Origin: Advenella mimigardefordensis DPN7
GTDB taxonomy: Bacteria; Pseudomonadota; Gammaproteobacteria; Burkholderiales; Burkholderiaceae_B
Assembly (NCBI RefSeq): GCF_000521505.1
Contig: NZ_CP003915.1
Coordinates: 806,001-870,000 of the forward strand
Direction: 5' to 3'
DNA: 64,000 nt
The notes below the pieces were generated by a model. That model had not been told where the DNA came from and searched no databases. It saw only the letters and a program-made list of their open reading frames with translations. Below, piece by piece: positions 18,238-27,645 of this stretch. Made by a program: the position numbers and the translations under genes. The stretch's first letter is position 1. Each line of letters begins with the position of its first letter.

Positions 18238-18993
18238 TTAAACCAGTAGTGCTTTAAGCGTGGTTGAAATATTGGCTGCAGCCTTCACGGTTGCATCAAT
18301 GAGTTGCTGACTGCGTGGCAGGGCCCGGGCAGTGGGTGCCATCAGCGTAATGGATCCAAGAGCAATCCGCTGGTGCTGAAACAGCGGGGCGCTGACGCCC
18401 CAAACCCCGTCGTCGACTTCACCTTCGGAAACGGCAAATCCCTGCTGCTGAATTTGCTGCAGATCTGTTGCCAGTTGTGCAGCTTGCGTTTCAGTCAATA
18501 AATTCTGCTGCACAGCTTCCTGCACAATTACCTGCTGTTTAGCAGCAGGCATAAAGGCCAGCAGCGATTTGGCCGATGCTCCCCGGATCAGCGGCAGAGA
18601 ACGCCCCTTGACGAAGGAACAGCGCAGGGAACTGGTGCTCTCTACCATATCCAGGCAGACCGCCATCGCATCCAGCGCGACCAGTATCCCTACCGACTCT
18701 CCTGTCTGAGTGGACAGGGCCAGCATATCTCTGCGCGCATGCTGCAGCAGAAACGACGATTGGTTGAACCCCCACGCCAGCGGCAGGCATCCTGGGCCAG
18801 GCATATACAGACCCTGGGACTCGAACACAAACCCCCATTTCTTCAGTAGTGTCAGTTGGCGATAGAGCGTGCTTTGTGCCAAACCGGTTATGGTCATCAG
18901 CTCGGCGACGGTGACAGGGCGCTCGATTTTGGCGAAAACCGACAGAATATAAAGCGCGCGATCAGCGCCACCTTTGTCCGATTGAGAAAGCAT
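18238..18993 (-). CDS. IclR-family transcriptional regulator
   Basis: A 251-residue regulator with an N-terminal winged helix (ALYILSVFAKIERPVTVAEL... then GLAQSTLYRQLTLLKKWGF) and a C-terminal effector-binding domain (VKGRSLPLIRGASAKSLLAFMPA). The ATG at 18993 gives a normal IclR N-terminus; an in-frame TTG 51 bases upstream would add a hydrophobic stretch not seen in the family. It sits first in a same-strand run with an amino acid ABC transporter and a formimidoylglutamase, and probably controls that run in response to a substrate-derived ligand. Confidence 0.88.
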   Translation of the reverse strand: MLSQSDKGGADRALYILSVFAKIERPVTVAELMTITGLAQSTLYRQLTLLKKWGFVFESQGLYMPGPGCLPLAWGFNQSSFLLQHARRDMLALSTQTGESVGILVALDAMAVCLDMVESTSSLRCSFVKGRSLPLIRGASAKSLLAFMPAAKQQVIVQEAVQQNLLTETQAAQLATDLQQIQQQGFAVSEGEVDDGVWGVSAPLFQHQRIALGSITLMAPTARALPRSQQLIDATVKAAANISTTLKALLV

Positions 18994-19090
18994 GACCTTG
19001 CCGGAAAAGAAGAAGAGAAACGCAGAATAACTGCAATTTCTCAATAATCAAACAAACTATTCCTGATTATTGAGAAAATAATGGAAAACC

Positions 19091-19113
19091 CCGATTCGGT
19101 TTTGCCGGATCGG
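19091..19113 (-). terminator. probable terminator of comF
   Basis: CCGATTCGG and CCGGATCGG pair over nine positions (one wobble) around a five-base loop. On the minus strand the stem is followed by GGTTTTCC and a short TTATTTT tract. It lies just downstream of the comF stop. Confidence 0.5.
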
Positions 19114-19127
19114 CGTTGCGCTGCTTT

Positions 19128-19937
19128 TTACCGGGGAAGGGCGAGGGTGTCCGGCAAGCCAATACCGTCCGCTTTATCTCGGGCCACATAGGGCGTTCTT
19201 GCGATAGCAACGGCAAAGACCCGTTGTACCCCGGCGGCGATCAGCGCCTGGGCTGCGGTATGGAGCGTGTTGCCGGTGGTGAGTACATCGTCAACCAGTA
19301 CCGCGCAGGGTGCCTGAATATTGCGAGCGCAATAATACAAATGAGCGGTATTGGCGCGTCGCTGGCGGCGGTTCAGCGTACTTTGCTTCAGATGATCTGG
19401 TTCCCGGTACAGCAGTGTGTGCCACACCGGCATGTTCATTAATCGGCCCAGTTGACTGGCGAACTCGCCTGCTGGATTAAAACCGCGCCGTCGCAGTGAG
19501 TGCGCACTACCGGGAATCGGGATCAGGGGGGTGCGGGGCGGCCATGGCGGTATGCCGTTGCGCTGGCTCTCGTGCCGGATGGCGTTCTGCGCCAGCGCCG
19601 CAAAAGCGCTGGCCAGATGGAACTGACGGGCATTCTTGTAACGCAGAATCAGGCTGTCGGCCGGATGCACATAGTCAAAGGCGGCGATGACTTTTTCCAG
19701 CGATGGCGTCTGGTCGGCGCAATCCGGGCATGGCCCTTCTGCTGGCAGCGCCAGTGCGCAACGCGGGCAACGCCAGGGGTGATGGAGCATGGAATACTGC
19801 ACATCGCTTGTGCATCCGGGACACAGTACGCCACCGGGCGCCACGCCTGTGCAGAGCGCGCATGGGACCCCAAGCGCAGTATTCAGGCGCCTGCCTAAAT
19901 AGGAAAATCGCAGGGAAAGCGGCCCGGTAGCAGCCAT
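19128..19937 (-). CDS. comF: ComF-family phosphoribosyltransferase-like protein
   Basis: A 269-residue protein with an N-terminal zinc ribbon (CALCTGVAPGGVLCPGC and CPRCALALPAEGPCPDC) and a C-terminal type I phosphoribosyltransferase fold with PRPP motif VLVDDVLTTGNTL. ComF proteins take part in natural transformation and DNA uptake in several bacteria; the biochemical role is unclear. It is divergent from the BioC-like methyltransferase, with the two starts about 80 bases apart. Confidence 0.88.
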   Translation of the reverse strand: MAATGPLSLRFSYLGRRLNTALGVPCALCTGVAPGGVLCPGCTSDVQYSMLHHPWRCPRCALALPAEGPCPDCADQTPSLEKVIAAFDYVHPADSLILRYKNARQFHLASAFAALAQNAIRHESQRNGIPPWPPRTPLIPIPGSAHSLRRRGFNPAGEFASQLGRLMNMPVWHTLLYREPDHLKQSTLNRRQRRANTAHLYYCARNIQAPCAVLVDDVLTTGNTLHTAAQALIAAGVQRVFAVAIARTPYVARDKADGIGLPDTLALPR

Positions 19938-20017
19938 GGAGGGTTACCTTCATTACAATGACAGATTGCATAATCTGCCAGAACGCATATCTGGCATCAA
20001 TCGGGTTTGTGATACCA

Positions 20018-20935
20018 ATGTCCCAGCTAATTCATTCGGCTTCCCGGCTGTCCATTAACATGACGCATGTGCGTCAGCAGTTTGCCCGCCGTGGCTTGCT
20101 GGAAGACGCTAGCTTTTTCCATGATGAAATCGCCACGCGCATGATCGACCGCCTGGGGTATATCAAAGTGAGCCCCGAGCGAATCGTCGATGCCGGTTGC
20201 GGCCCGGGCAATTCGCTGCATCTGCTGGCGGCACGCTACCCACAGGCATCCATCATTGGTGTGGACCACTGCGCACCGTTTATCGAGCACTGCCAGAGCC
20301 AGTTCGTGTCCAAAGGGCTCAAATCCATTGTGCAAAAACTCAAGGGCCGGCAAGGTTTCTCTTTTCTGCTCGCGGATATGGCAGCCATGCCGATCGCACC
20401 CGAGTCGGTCGATATGGTCTGGTCCAATCTGGCGCTGCACTGGCATCAGCAACCGCATGACGTGATTCGCGAATGGCGTCGGGTGCTGAGTAACAGCGGC
20501 CTTGCCATGTTCTCCTGTCTTGGTCCCGGGACCTTTCGCGAAGTGCGCAGTGCTGTCGCGGCAGCCGGTATCCGGACCCAGACGATGCAATTTGTGGATA
20601 TGCATGATTTCGGCGACATCCTTCTGGAAAACGGCTTCATGGATCCGGTGATGGATCAGGAAGTGATTACGCTGACCTATCGTACGGTGGATGCCCTGCT
20701 TAAAGATGTACGCGGGCTGGGCGGCAATCCGAGCGAAGCGCGAGGCGACGGGCTGAAAGGGCGGGCTTGGTACCAGCGGCTTCGCGAGGCCCTGGAAGCG
20801 GGGCGTGGCGAAGACGGCTTATTGCGCTTGTCATTAGAGGTGGCCTATGGGCATGCCTGGAGTCGGCCGGTCAGGCAGAATGCGGCAGGCGACACGCTGG
20901 TGCCGGTCAGTTCCATCAAACGGGCGGTACGTTAA
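20018..20935 (+). CDS. BioC-like SAM-dependent methyltransferase
   Basis: A 305-residue class I methyltransferase. Motif I is DAGCGPGNSLHLL, and a later SVDMVWSNLALHWHQQP segment matches the BioC pattern. BioC is malonyl-ACP O-methyltransferase, which starts pimeloyl synthesis for biotin. The ATG at 20018 is preferred to one 60 bases upstream because it places the conserved VRQQFARRGLLEDASFF segment at the usual distance from the N-terminus. No bio genes adjoin. A BioC-like gene next to comF is familiar in related genera; the biotin role is not proven. Confidence 0.8.
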   Translation: MSQLIHSASRLSINMTHVRQQFARRGLLEDASFFHDEIATRMIDRLGYIKVSPERIVDAGCGPGNSLHLLAARYPQASIIGVDHCAPFIEHCQSQFVSKGLKSIVQKLKGRQGFSFLLADMAAMPIAPESVDMVWSNLALHWHQQPHDVIREWRRVLSNSGLAMFSCLGPGTFREVRSAVAAAGIRTQTMQFVDMHDFGDILLENGFMDPVMDQEVITLTYRTVDALLKDVRGLGGNPSEARGDGLKGRAWYQRLREALEAGRGEDGLLRLSLEVAYGHAWSRPVRQNAAGDTLVPVSSIKRAVR

Positions 20936-20959
20936 GCCTGAGCGCGCCGCCGGGAGCGC

Positions 20960-22000
20960 TTATTCGCTGCGTGATTCGCGTGACAGCAGCAGGGAGACCG
21001 CCTGCAGCGCGGGTACGCCATCGAACAGCACGGCGCAAACGGCTTCGGTAATCGGCATATCAATATTTAGCCCGCGTGCGCGGGTAAGGGCAGCATGGGC
21101 GCAGCGTACGCCTTCCGCAGTCATGCCCGACGACAGGATGGTTTCAAGGTCCTGACCCTGACCCAGCGCGACGCCCACTTGCCGGTTGCGCGACAGATCT
21201 CCGGTCGCCGTGAGGACCAGGTCGCCCAGCCCGGTGAGTCCGCTGAAGGTGGTGGCATCACCACCCAGCGCCAGGCCCAGGCGACTCATTTCGGCCAGCC
21301 CGCGGGTAATGAGTGCGGCTCGTGCATTCATGCCCAGCGCCAGCCCATCGGCAATGCCACAAGCGATCGCGATGACGTTTTTCATGGCGCCGCCGACTTC
21401 AACGCCAACCACATCATGGCTGCGATAAATACGGGTATTGCCAGCATGCAGGGCTTGCGTGGCCTGTGTTCTTACGCACTCATGGCGGCTTGCCACAGTG
21501 AGAGCCACCGGCAGGCCCTGCGCGACTTCGCGAGCAAACGAGGGGCCGGACAGTACACCGGTATATGGGACGATTTCGCCAAGAACGGCCTGTACCACCT
21601 CATGGGGCAGGCGCGCCGTTTTCTGCTCGAAGCCCTTGCAGGTCCATAGTACGGGCGTTGTCTGCAGGTTCGCGGCGGGCAGGTGCTCGCGCAGAATCGT
21701 ACAGGTCTGCTCCATTGCGGCGACCGGCGTACCAAGGATGATCAGAGAGGATGACGCATCTTGCAGAAAGGCGAACGCCTGCTCAAGATTGTCGCTGGCC
21801 AGTAAGGCAGGGGGAAGGGGAATATCCTGCAGATAGCGCGGATTGCGATGCTGCTGGTTGATATGTCTGGCGGTATCCGGGTCGCGCGCCCAGACCATGG
21901 TCTGGGCATTATTGCATGCGGCATGCGCCAGCGCTGTGCCCCAGCTGCCTGCGCCAAGAACCAGCACGTGCAATGATAATGGCGAGGGCGCAGGCGTCAT
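20960..22000 (-). CDS. gpsA: glycerol-3-phosphate dehydrogenase [NAD(P)+]
   Basis: Reduces dihydroxyacetone phosphate to sn-glycerol 3-phosphate for phospholipid synthesis. The 346-residue protein has the dinucleotide motif [11 protein letters not shown] near residue 15, the substrate-site lysine in [14 protein letters not shown], and the signature [11 protein letters not shown]. It stands downstream of secB on the same strand with a six-base gap, part of the conserved rhodanese-grxC-secB-gpsA block. Confidence 0.96.
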   Translation of the reverse strand: MTPAPSPLSLHVLVLGAGSWGTALAHAACNNAQTMVWARDPDTARHINQQHRNPRYLQDIPLPPALLASDNLEQAFAFLQDASSSLIILGTPVAAMEQTCTILREHLPAANLQTTPVLWTCKGFEQKTARLPHEVVQAVLGEIVPYTGVLSGPSFAREVAQGLPVALTVASRHECVRTQATQALHAGNTRIYRSHDVVGVEVGGAMKNVIAIACGIADGLALGMNARAALITRGLAEMSRLGLALGGDATTFSGLTGLGDLVLTATGDLSRNRQVGVALGQGQDLETILSSGMTAEGVRCAHAALTRARGLNIDMPITEAVCAVLFDGVPALQAVSLLLSRESRSE

Positions 22001-22006
22001 GACGAC

Positions 22007-22543
22007 TTATTGACGTGTGGTACCGGGTGGCACGTAGATGCCTGAACCGCTGTCTGGCGAGCCGTTACCGCCGGCCTGGTTTTGTGCTTCCTGTGCGCGT
22101 TGCTCATACAATGCCTGGAAGTTCACTTCTGCCAGGTGCAGCGGAGGCAGTGAGGTACGGTTGATGGCGTCAGCTACGTTGGCGCGCAGGTACGGGAACA
22201 GCATGGTTGGGCAGACGATACCAATGAGTGGTTCGAACTGCTCTTCAGGCACATTGGCAATTTCAAAAATGCCTGCCTGCGTACCTTCAACCAGATACAG
22301 CGTTTTCTCACCGATCTTGGTGGTGATGGTCACCGTTACTGTCGCTTCAAAAACCGTTTCGGCCAGACGCTCGCCGCCGACGTTCAGGGACACTTCCACT
22401 GTCGGTGTTTCCTGTTCCAGGAAGATTTGCGGTGCATTCGGCATTTCCAGGGAAAGGTCTTTGAGATACACGCGTTGCATCGCAAATACCGGATCTGTGC
22501 TTGTCGCCTCGTTGTTCGATGCAGCGTTGTTTTCGTCAGCCAT
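22007..22543 (-). CDS. secB: protein-export chaperone SecB
   Basis: A cytoplasmic tetrameric chaperone that keeps precursors unfolded and delivers them to SecA. The 178-residue product has the core family strands ([19 protein letters not shown]) and the conserved [13 protein letters not shown] and [12 protein letters not shown] segments. A Gly/Ser/Pro-rich tail of about 25 residues is longer than in E. coli (155 residues total). It lies between grxC and gpsA. Confidence 0.96.
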   Translation of the reverse strand: MADENNAASNNEATSTDPVFAMQRVYLKDLSLEMPNAPQIFLEQETPTVEVSLNVGGERLAETVFEATVTVTITTKIGEKTLYLVEGTQAGIFEIANVPEEQFEPLIGIVCPTMLFPYLRANVADAINRTSLPPLHLAEVNFQALYEQRAQEAQNQAGGNGSPDSGSGIYVPPGTTRQ

Positions 22544-22580
22544 ATAACTTCCTAATTGATGTAAATGTCAAAAATAAGCG

Positions 22581-22606
22581 GGTTATGCACCCAGGTTATG
22601 CACCCA
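22581..22606. repeat. perfect 13-bp tandem duplication at the grxC 3' end
   Basis: GGTTATGCACCCA occurs twice back to back. The right copy contains the grxC stop codon, and the left copy repeats the same end beyond it. The coding product is unaffected. It looks like a slippage duplication. Confidence 0.8.
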
Positions 22607-22859
22607 GCATGGTAACCAGTTTGCCGTCGCGGTCAAGTGCCATCAGATCGTCACAGCCGCCGATATGCGTTTGATCAATGAAGATTTGCGGCACGGTTGT
22701 GCGTCCGCCGGATCGTTCAATCATAGCAGCCCGCTGCTCCCGATTTGTGTCAATGCTGATTTTTTCGAGATCATTCACGCCGCGTTCACGCAATAATCTT
22801 TCTGCGCGCACGCAATACGGGCAGGTTACCTTGTAATACATGGTCACTTTTTTCATCAT
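22596..22859 (-). CDS. grxC: glutaredoxin 3
   Basis: A small (87-residue) thiol-disulfide oxidoreductase using glutathione. The redox centre CPYC lies at about residues 14-17. The conserved cis-proline TVPQIFIDQTHIGGCDDL follows. The length matches bacterial GrxC. It is upstream of secB and downstream of the rhodanese gene on the same strand. Confidence 0.95.
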   Translation of the reverse strand: MMKKVTMYYKVTCPYCVRAERLLRERGVNDLEKISIDTNREQRAAMIERSGGRTTVPQIFIDQTHIGGCDDLMALDRDGKLVTMLGA

Positions 22860-22923
22860 GAGCCTTTTATCTGTTCTCTGAGTCGCAAAGGATAGGGGGG
22901 ACGTCTGGCGGCGTCAGTAATGT

Positions 22924-23340
22924 CTAGGCGTGCTGCTTGACGGGCATGCCGTCAGCCTTCCAGGCACCCATGCCACCGGCCAGCGTATACACATTCTCGG
23001 TATTCTTGCCGCGCAGCACACCCGCCATTTTGGCCGATTCACGGCCATTGTCGCATACCAGAATCAGCGGCTTGTTACGCGGCAGGGTGCCGGCTTTCTG
23101 TTCAAAATCGGCGGCCGGCAGGTTGCGGGCAGACGGGATGGAGCCGCTGCGATAGCTATCGGCAGGTCGCAGATCAACGAATACCGCGTTTTCACGGTTG
23201 ACCAGGTTAACTGCATCTTTGACGCTTAACCCGGTATTGCCTTTGCCTTGCTGGCGCAACAGGGGAAAAAGCAGCAGTCCGGCCGAGACCAGCAGAAAAA
23301 TGAGAAAGTAAATCGAGTTCTGGTAAAAAAGAAAATCCAC
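22924..23340 (-). CDS. membrane-anchored rhodanese-like protein
   Basis: A 138-residue protein with one N-terminal transmembrane helix (about residues 9-27) followed by a single rhodanese domain. The active-site loop is CDNGRESAK, with Cys at the persulfide position. LAGGMGAWKADGMPV is the usual C-terminal signature. It may carry sulfur as a persulfide at the membrane, but the acceptor is unknown. It is the first gene of the block leading to grxC, secB and gpsA. Confidence 0.9.
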   Translation of the reverse strand: MDFLFYQNSIYFLIFLLVSAGLLLFPLLRQQGKGNTGLSVKDAVNLVNRENAVFVDLRPADSYRSGSIPSARNLPAADFEQKAGTLPRNKPLILVCDNGRESAKMAGVLRGKNTENVYTLAGGMGAWKADGMPVKQHA

Positions 23341-23519
23341 AATGAATCCTGAAAATGCGTTTTTGAAACGCTGAATTTACTGATTATAAAATAGCTGGCC
23401 TATTCGCGATAAGAGTTCTGTAAAATAGAGGAAAATTAATGGTTGACCCCGGACGCAGGCGCGTAGCGGGCTGATATTCAACCCGAAACAGTTTTCAGTT
23501 TGTCTTGCGGGAATCAACA

Positions 23520-24272
23520 ATGTATAAGCTAGTGTTAATGCGCCACGGCGAGAGCCAGTGGAATCTTGAAAACCGGTTCACCGGCTGGAAAGACGTCGAT
23601 CTGACGGAAACCGGCAGGAAGCAGGCCTGGGAAGCCGGCGAGCTGCTCAAAAAAGAAGGTTACACCTTCGATCTGGCATTCACATCTGTGTTAAAGCGTG
23701 CCATCCGCACCCTCTGGATTGCGCTCGATGCCATGGATGCCATGTATACGCCGGTGCATTCCAGCTGGCGCCTGAATGAACGCCATTATGGCGCATTGCA
23801 GGGGTTGAACAAGGCGGAAACCGCCCGGAAATATGGTGATGAGCAGGTGCTGATATGGCGCCGGGCCTATGCCATCGCACCCGAGCCGCTGGACGGTGAT
23901 GATGAACGTCATCCGCGCTTTGATGCGCGCTACAGCCGTATTGATGCGGCCGATCTGCCGGCTACCGAATGTCTGAAAGACACGGTGGCACGGGTACTGC
24001 CGCTGTGGAATGAATCCATCGCGCCAGCGATCAAAGCAGGTCGTAATGTGCTTATTTCAGCCCATGGCAATAGTCTGCGTGCGCTGATCAAGCATCTGGA
24101 TCAGGTCTCTGAAGACGACATCGTCAATCTGAATATTCCCACCGGCCAGCCGCTGGTTTATGAGCTGGATGAAAATCTCAAGCCCATTAAACACTACTAT
24201 CTGGGCGATCAGGAAGCCATCGCTGCAGCCATGGCGGCAGTTGCGGCTCAGGGAAAAGCCAAAAAGGACTAA
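23520..24272 (+). CDS. gpmA: 2,3-bisphosphoglycerate-dependent phosphoglycerate mutase
   Basis: Interconverts 3- and 2-phosphoglycerate in glycolysis. The 250-residue protein begins [15 protein letters not shown] with the phospho-accepting H9. The second catalytic His lies in [24 protein letters not shown] is the family signature. The ATG at 23520 gives the normal N-terminus; an in-frame TTG five codons earlier is less likely. envC and ctpA follow on the same strand. Confidence 0.96.
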   Translation: MYKLVLMRHGESQWNLENRFTGWKDVDLTETGRKQAWEAGELLKKEGYTFDLAFTSVLKRAIRTLWIALDAMDAMYTPVHSSWRLNERHYGALQGLNKAETARKYGDEQVLIWRRAYAIAPEPLDGDDERHPRFDARYSRIDAADLPATECLKDTVARVLPLWNESIAPAIKAGRNVLISAHGNSLRALIKHLDQVSEDDIVNLNIPTGQPLVYELDENLKPIKHYYLGDQEAIAAAMAAVAAQGKAKKD

Positions 24273-24334
24273 CGTGACCCAGGTCTCGCACATGTTGCGT
24301 CTTCTGTCTGCATGCCGGTTTTAGGGAAGGCATC

Positions 24335-25960
24335 ATGAGTGGGGCCGGTTCCTTGTCGTCATTGCGCGTGCTGGGCAGCGCAACGCTAGCCTGTCTGGCC
24401 CTGCTGGCCGGCGGGTCAGCGGGAGCGCAGTCTATCTCGACGCTGACCAAGCAGCAGCAGAATGCCGAACAGTTGCGGCGGGACCTTCAGGAAAAAATCT
24501 CGGAGGTGCAGAAGCGGATTGACGAGTCTGAAAGCGACCGCAAGGATGTTACAGAATCGCTGCGTCAGTCCGAAACCGAAATTTCCCGGCTCAATGCCCG
24601 GCTGGACGATCTGGATAGCCAGCGCGACAAGACCGAGAGAGAGCTCGATGACCTGCGCAAGGAGCAGGGCGGCCAGCAGGCGCTGATGGAACAGCGGCGC
24701 GAGGAACTGGCTGAGCAACTCAAATCCCAGTACACCCATGGTGTTTCGCCATGGGCGGCATTGCTTTCCGGCGATGATGCTCAGAAAATCGGTCGCGATC
24801 TCACTTATCTTAGTTACGTGGCCAAGGCCAGAACCCAGGCCGTGGTTGCGCTGAACACTGAAATTGCCCGCCTTGATGCGGTTAAAAAGAAGGTGGCCGA
24901 TCACCAGAAAACGCTGCAGGGATTGGCTGATGAAGCAGAAAAAAACAAGGCAGATCTGGAGCAGGAAAAACAAAAGCATGCAGCCGTGCTGGCCAGGGTC
25001 GAAGCCGATCTGACGGCGCGACGTTCACAGGCCAGCAAGCTGGCACGCGACGACAAGCGCCTGAACGCGCTTATCGACGATATTCAGAGCAGCATTGTCA
25101 AACAGCGCGAAGCCATTCGTCGCGCTGCGATTGAACGGGAGGCACGCGAGGCAGCAAGACGCAAGGCGCTGCAGCAGGCTCGCGAACAGGCGGCAAGACA
25201 GGCTGCCCAGCAGGCAGCGTTGGCGGCCAGACGAGCCGAACAGGCTGCGCGTCAGGCACAGGCGGCTCGGGAAGCGGAGCAGCGTGCTTATATGACGGCC
25301 GAGGAACAAACAGAGGCGCTGCGTCGCGCGCGAGAAAACGCACCCTCTGCCGGCGCGGGCGTGCAGCCGGCACCCGACCTGAACGCGGCCAGCCGTTCTG
25401 CGGCCGCCGCCCGTGAGCAGTTGGCGCAGGCGCGAATACAGCGGGAAAATCTTGAAATTGATCGCGAGAAGGCCCGTCTGGCGCGGCTCAGAGCCGAAGA
25501 GCAAGTACAACTGGCCCAGAAGGCACGTGAAGATGAGCGCAAGGCGGCCGCCGAGGCATCTTCAGGCAGTGCCGGCTTGCAGCGCGGCGCGCCCTGGCCT
25601 GTGCGCGGCAGTGTGCAGGGGCGCTTCGGCACGCCCCGTCCTGATACGGGCGACGTCTGGCGCGGTATTCTGATTCGCGCTGGCAGTGGCACACCCGTCA
25701 AGGCCGTAGGCAGCGGCAACGTGGTGTATGCCTCATGGGTTCAGGGATTTGGTAATCTCATTATTGTGGAACATCAGAATGGCTATCTGAGCGTGTATGG
25801 TTACAATCAGAGCCTGAGCAAAAGGGTAGGCGACCGCGTACGCATTGGTGAGACCATTGCCCGTGTCGGAGCGACAGGGGGGCAGGTGGACCCTGGTCTT
25901 TATTTTGAAATCAGACAAGGGTCTACCCCCGTAGACCCAGTGAGCTGGCTGGCCCGGTAG
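24335..25960 (+). CDS. envC: murein hydrolase activator EnvC family protein
   Basis: A 541-residue exported protein: signal peptide ending near GSAGAQS, a long coiled coil (about residues 30-260), an Ala/Arg/Gln-rich helical stretch (about 265-410), and a C-terminal LytM (M23-like) domain. The metal-ligand positions of active M23 peptidases are replaced: Tyr stands where His is expected in LYFEIR, and the first HxxxD is absent. This degeneracy is typical of EnvC, which activates amidases at the division septum rather than cutting peptidoglycan itself. It sits between gpmA and ctpA. Confidence 0.9.
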   Translation: MSGAGSLSSLRVLGSATLACLALLAGGSAGAQSISTLTKQQQNAEQLRRDLQEKISEVQKRIDESESDRKDVTESLRQSETEISRLNARLDDLDSQRDKTERELDDLRKEQGGQQALMEQRREELAEQLKSQYTHGVSPWAALLSGDDAQKIGRDLTYLSYVAKARTQAVVALNTEIARLDAVKKKVADHQKTLQGLADEAEKNKADLEQEKQKHAAVLARVEADLTARRSQASKLARDDKRLNALIDDIQSSIVKQREAIRRAAIEREAREAARRKALQQAREQAARQAAQQAALAARRAEQAARQAQAAREAEQRAYMTAEEQTEALRRARENAPSAGAGVQPAPDLNAASRSAAAAREQLAQARIQRENLEIDREKARLARLRAEEQVQLAQKAREDERKAAAEASSGSAGLQRGAPWPVRGSVQGRFGTPRPDTGDVWRGILIRAGSGTPVKAVGSGNVVYASWVQGFGNLIIVEHQNGYLSVYGYNQSLSKRVGDRVRIGETIARVGATGGQVDPGLYFEIRQGSTPVDPVSWLAR

Positions 25961-25989
25961 CGGTGCCGCTCATTTATCCGGAAAATGCT

Positions 25990-27642
25990 ATGAAATTGTT
26001 TGCAGTGCGCCAGTTGTCATATGTAATTATCGTCGGGTTGCTTCAGGCTGGTATCGCCTATTCGCCGCTGGCGTTGGCTCAGCAGAAACCTGCTAATCCG
26101 CTGCGGCAAACCCCCGCGCCCGAGACGCATGCCCCGCTGCCTGCCGAAGAATCCCTGCCCTTTGCCGAACTGCAGCGTTTCGCGCGCGTGTATGCCGCGA
26201 TCAAAAACAGCTACGTAGAACCGGTAGATGACCAGAAACTGATCGAGTCTGCCATTAAGGGGATGGTTCAGGATCTGGATCCGCATTCGGCCTATCTGGA
26301 TGCGCTTGAATATGAAGAGATGCGCGTCTCTACCGATGGCGAGTTCGGCGGGCTGGGTATTGAAATCGGTCCCGAAAAAGGCTTCGTGAAAATTATTTCT
26401 CCTATTGAGGATACGCCCGCCGCCAAGGCCGGTATTCAGCCTGGCGACATTATTACCGGCATCAATGGCGAAAGCATGGAAGGCAAGCCGCTGAACGATG
26501 TGGTGAAAAATCTTCGGGGAGATGTGGGTACGCCGATCAAGCTGTCGGTCAGCCGTCCCTCTACCGGCAAACAGCTGGATTTTGACCTGGTCCGCGCGGT
26601 GATCAAGGTACAAAGCGTGCGCAGCAAAATGCTGCCTGATTCGATTGCCTATGTGCGTATATCGCAATTTCAGGAACGTACCGGTCCCGATCTGGCAACT
26701 CACCTGAAGCAGCTGGACGCCAAGGGTAAACCGAAAGGGCTGGTGCTTGATTTACGTAACGATCCGGGCGGATTGCTGACCGGCGCCATCGGTGTATCGG
26801 CGGCATTCCTCAAACCGGGTATCAATGTGGTGTCCACCAAATCGCGTGGTGACCAGGATTCACATGTGTTCAAGGCGGATCCGCAGGACTACGTTCATAA
26901 CGCGAGTGATTATCTGAAAGAGCTGCCCTCCTGGACCCGAACCGTTCCCATGGTGGTACTGATCAACGTGGGTTCAGCATCGGCGGCTGAAATTGTCGCC
27001 GGCGCGCTGCAGGACCATAAGCGGGCGACCGTGATGGGGAACCGCAGTTTCGGCAAGGGCTCGGTTCAGGTCGTGATGCCGCTGGACGATAATACGGCGC
27101 TCAAGCTGACCACAGCGCGCTATTTCACGCCTTCGGGGCGTTCCATTCAGGCCACCGGCATTGTTCCGGACATCGTGGTGACGGACACTGAAAAAGGCGA
27201 TCTGTTCAGCTTCCCGCGCGAAGCGGATCTGGCTGAGCATTTGAGCAATGATCAGGCGGGTGAAGGTGGCGAAGTCAAGGGCACGACCTCAATCAAGGCC
27301 GATGAGACGGCAGAAGAGCGGGAGGTCTTTGAATTCGGCTCAACGGGCGATTTTCAACTGGCGCAGGCAGTGAACAAGCTGCTGGATCGGCCGGTTAAGG
27401 GTGGGGCGCCGGTTGCCGAGAAGTCGTTGACCGAAAAAGAAAGAAAGGCAGAGGAAAAGTCTGTTGACGCGACCTCTGGCGCCAAACCGGCAGCGGGGCA
27501 GGGTGACAAACAGCAAGCACCCGAGCCTGCGGATGCCGATCAGCGGGACAGGGCCGCACCTTCTGCGCCACAGCCTGCTGACAGCAAGGCGCCGGCCAAT
27601 ACGGTCAAACCGGCTGCACCCGCTCAGCCAGCAGGAAAGTAG
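25990..27642 (+). CDS. ctpA: S41 family carboxy-terminal processing peptidase
   Basis: A 550-residue periplasmic serine protease of the CtpA type. The order is a signal peptide (to about residue 30), a PDZ domain (EFGGLGIEIG ... AGIQPGDIITGING) and the S41 catalytic domain. The Ser lies in NVGSASAAE and the Lys in SFGKGSVQ, forming the Ser/Lys dyad. A low-complexity Lys/Pro/Ala tail of about 90 residues follows. The ATG at 25990 is preferred over an upstream in-frame GTG because it starts a normal signal peptide. It lies 29 bases after envC, in the widespread gpmA-envC-ctpA cluster. Confidence 0.93.
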   Translation: MKLFAVRQLSYVIIVGLLQAGIAYSPLALAQQKPANPLRQTPAPETHAPLPAEESLPFAELQRFARVYAAIKNSYVEPVDDQKLIESAIKGMVQDLDPHSAYLDALEYEEMRVSTDGEFGGLGIEIGPEKGFVKIISPIEDTPAAKAGIQPGDIITGINGESMEGKPLNDVVKNLRGDVGTPIKLSVSRPSTGKQLDFDLVRAVIKVQSVRSKMLPDSIAYVRISQFQERTGPDLATHLKQLDAKGKPKGLVLDLRNDPGGLLTGAIGVSAAFLKPGINVVSTKSRGDQDSHVFKADPQDYVHNASDYLKELPSWTRTVPMVVLINVGSASAAEIVAGALQDHKRATVMGNRSFGKGSVQVVMPLDDNTALKLTTARYFTPSGRSIQATGIVPDIVVTDTEKGDLFSFPREADLAEHLSNDQAGEGGEVKGTTSIKADETAEEREVFEFGSTGDFQLAQAVNKLLDRPVKGGAPVAEKSLTEKERKAEEKSVDATSGAKPAAGQGDKQQAPEPADADQRDRAAPSAPQPADSKAPANTVKPAAPAQPAGK

Positions 27643-27645
27643 CAA

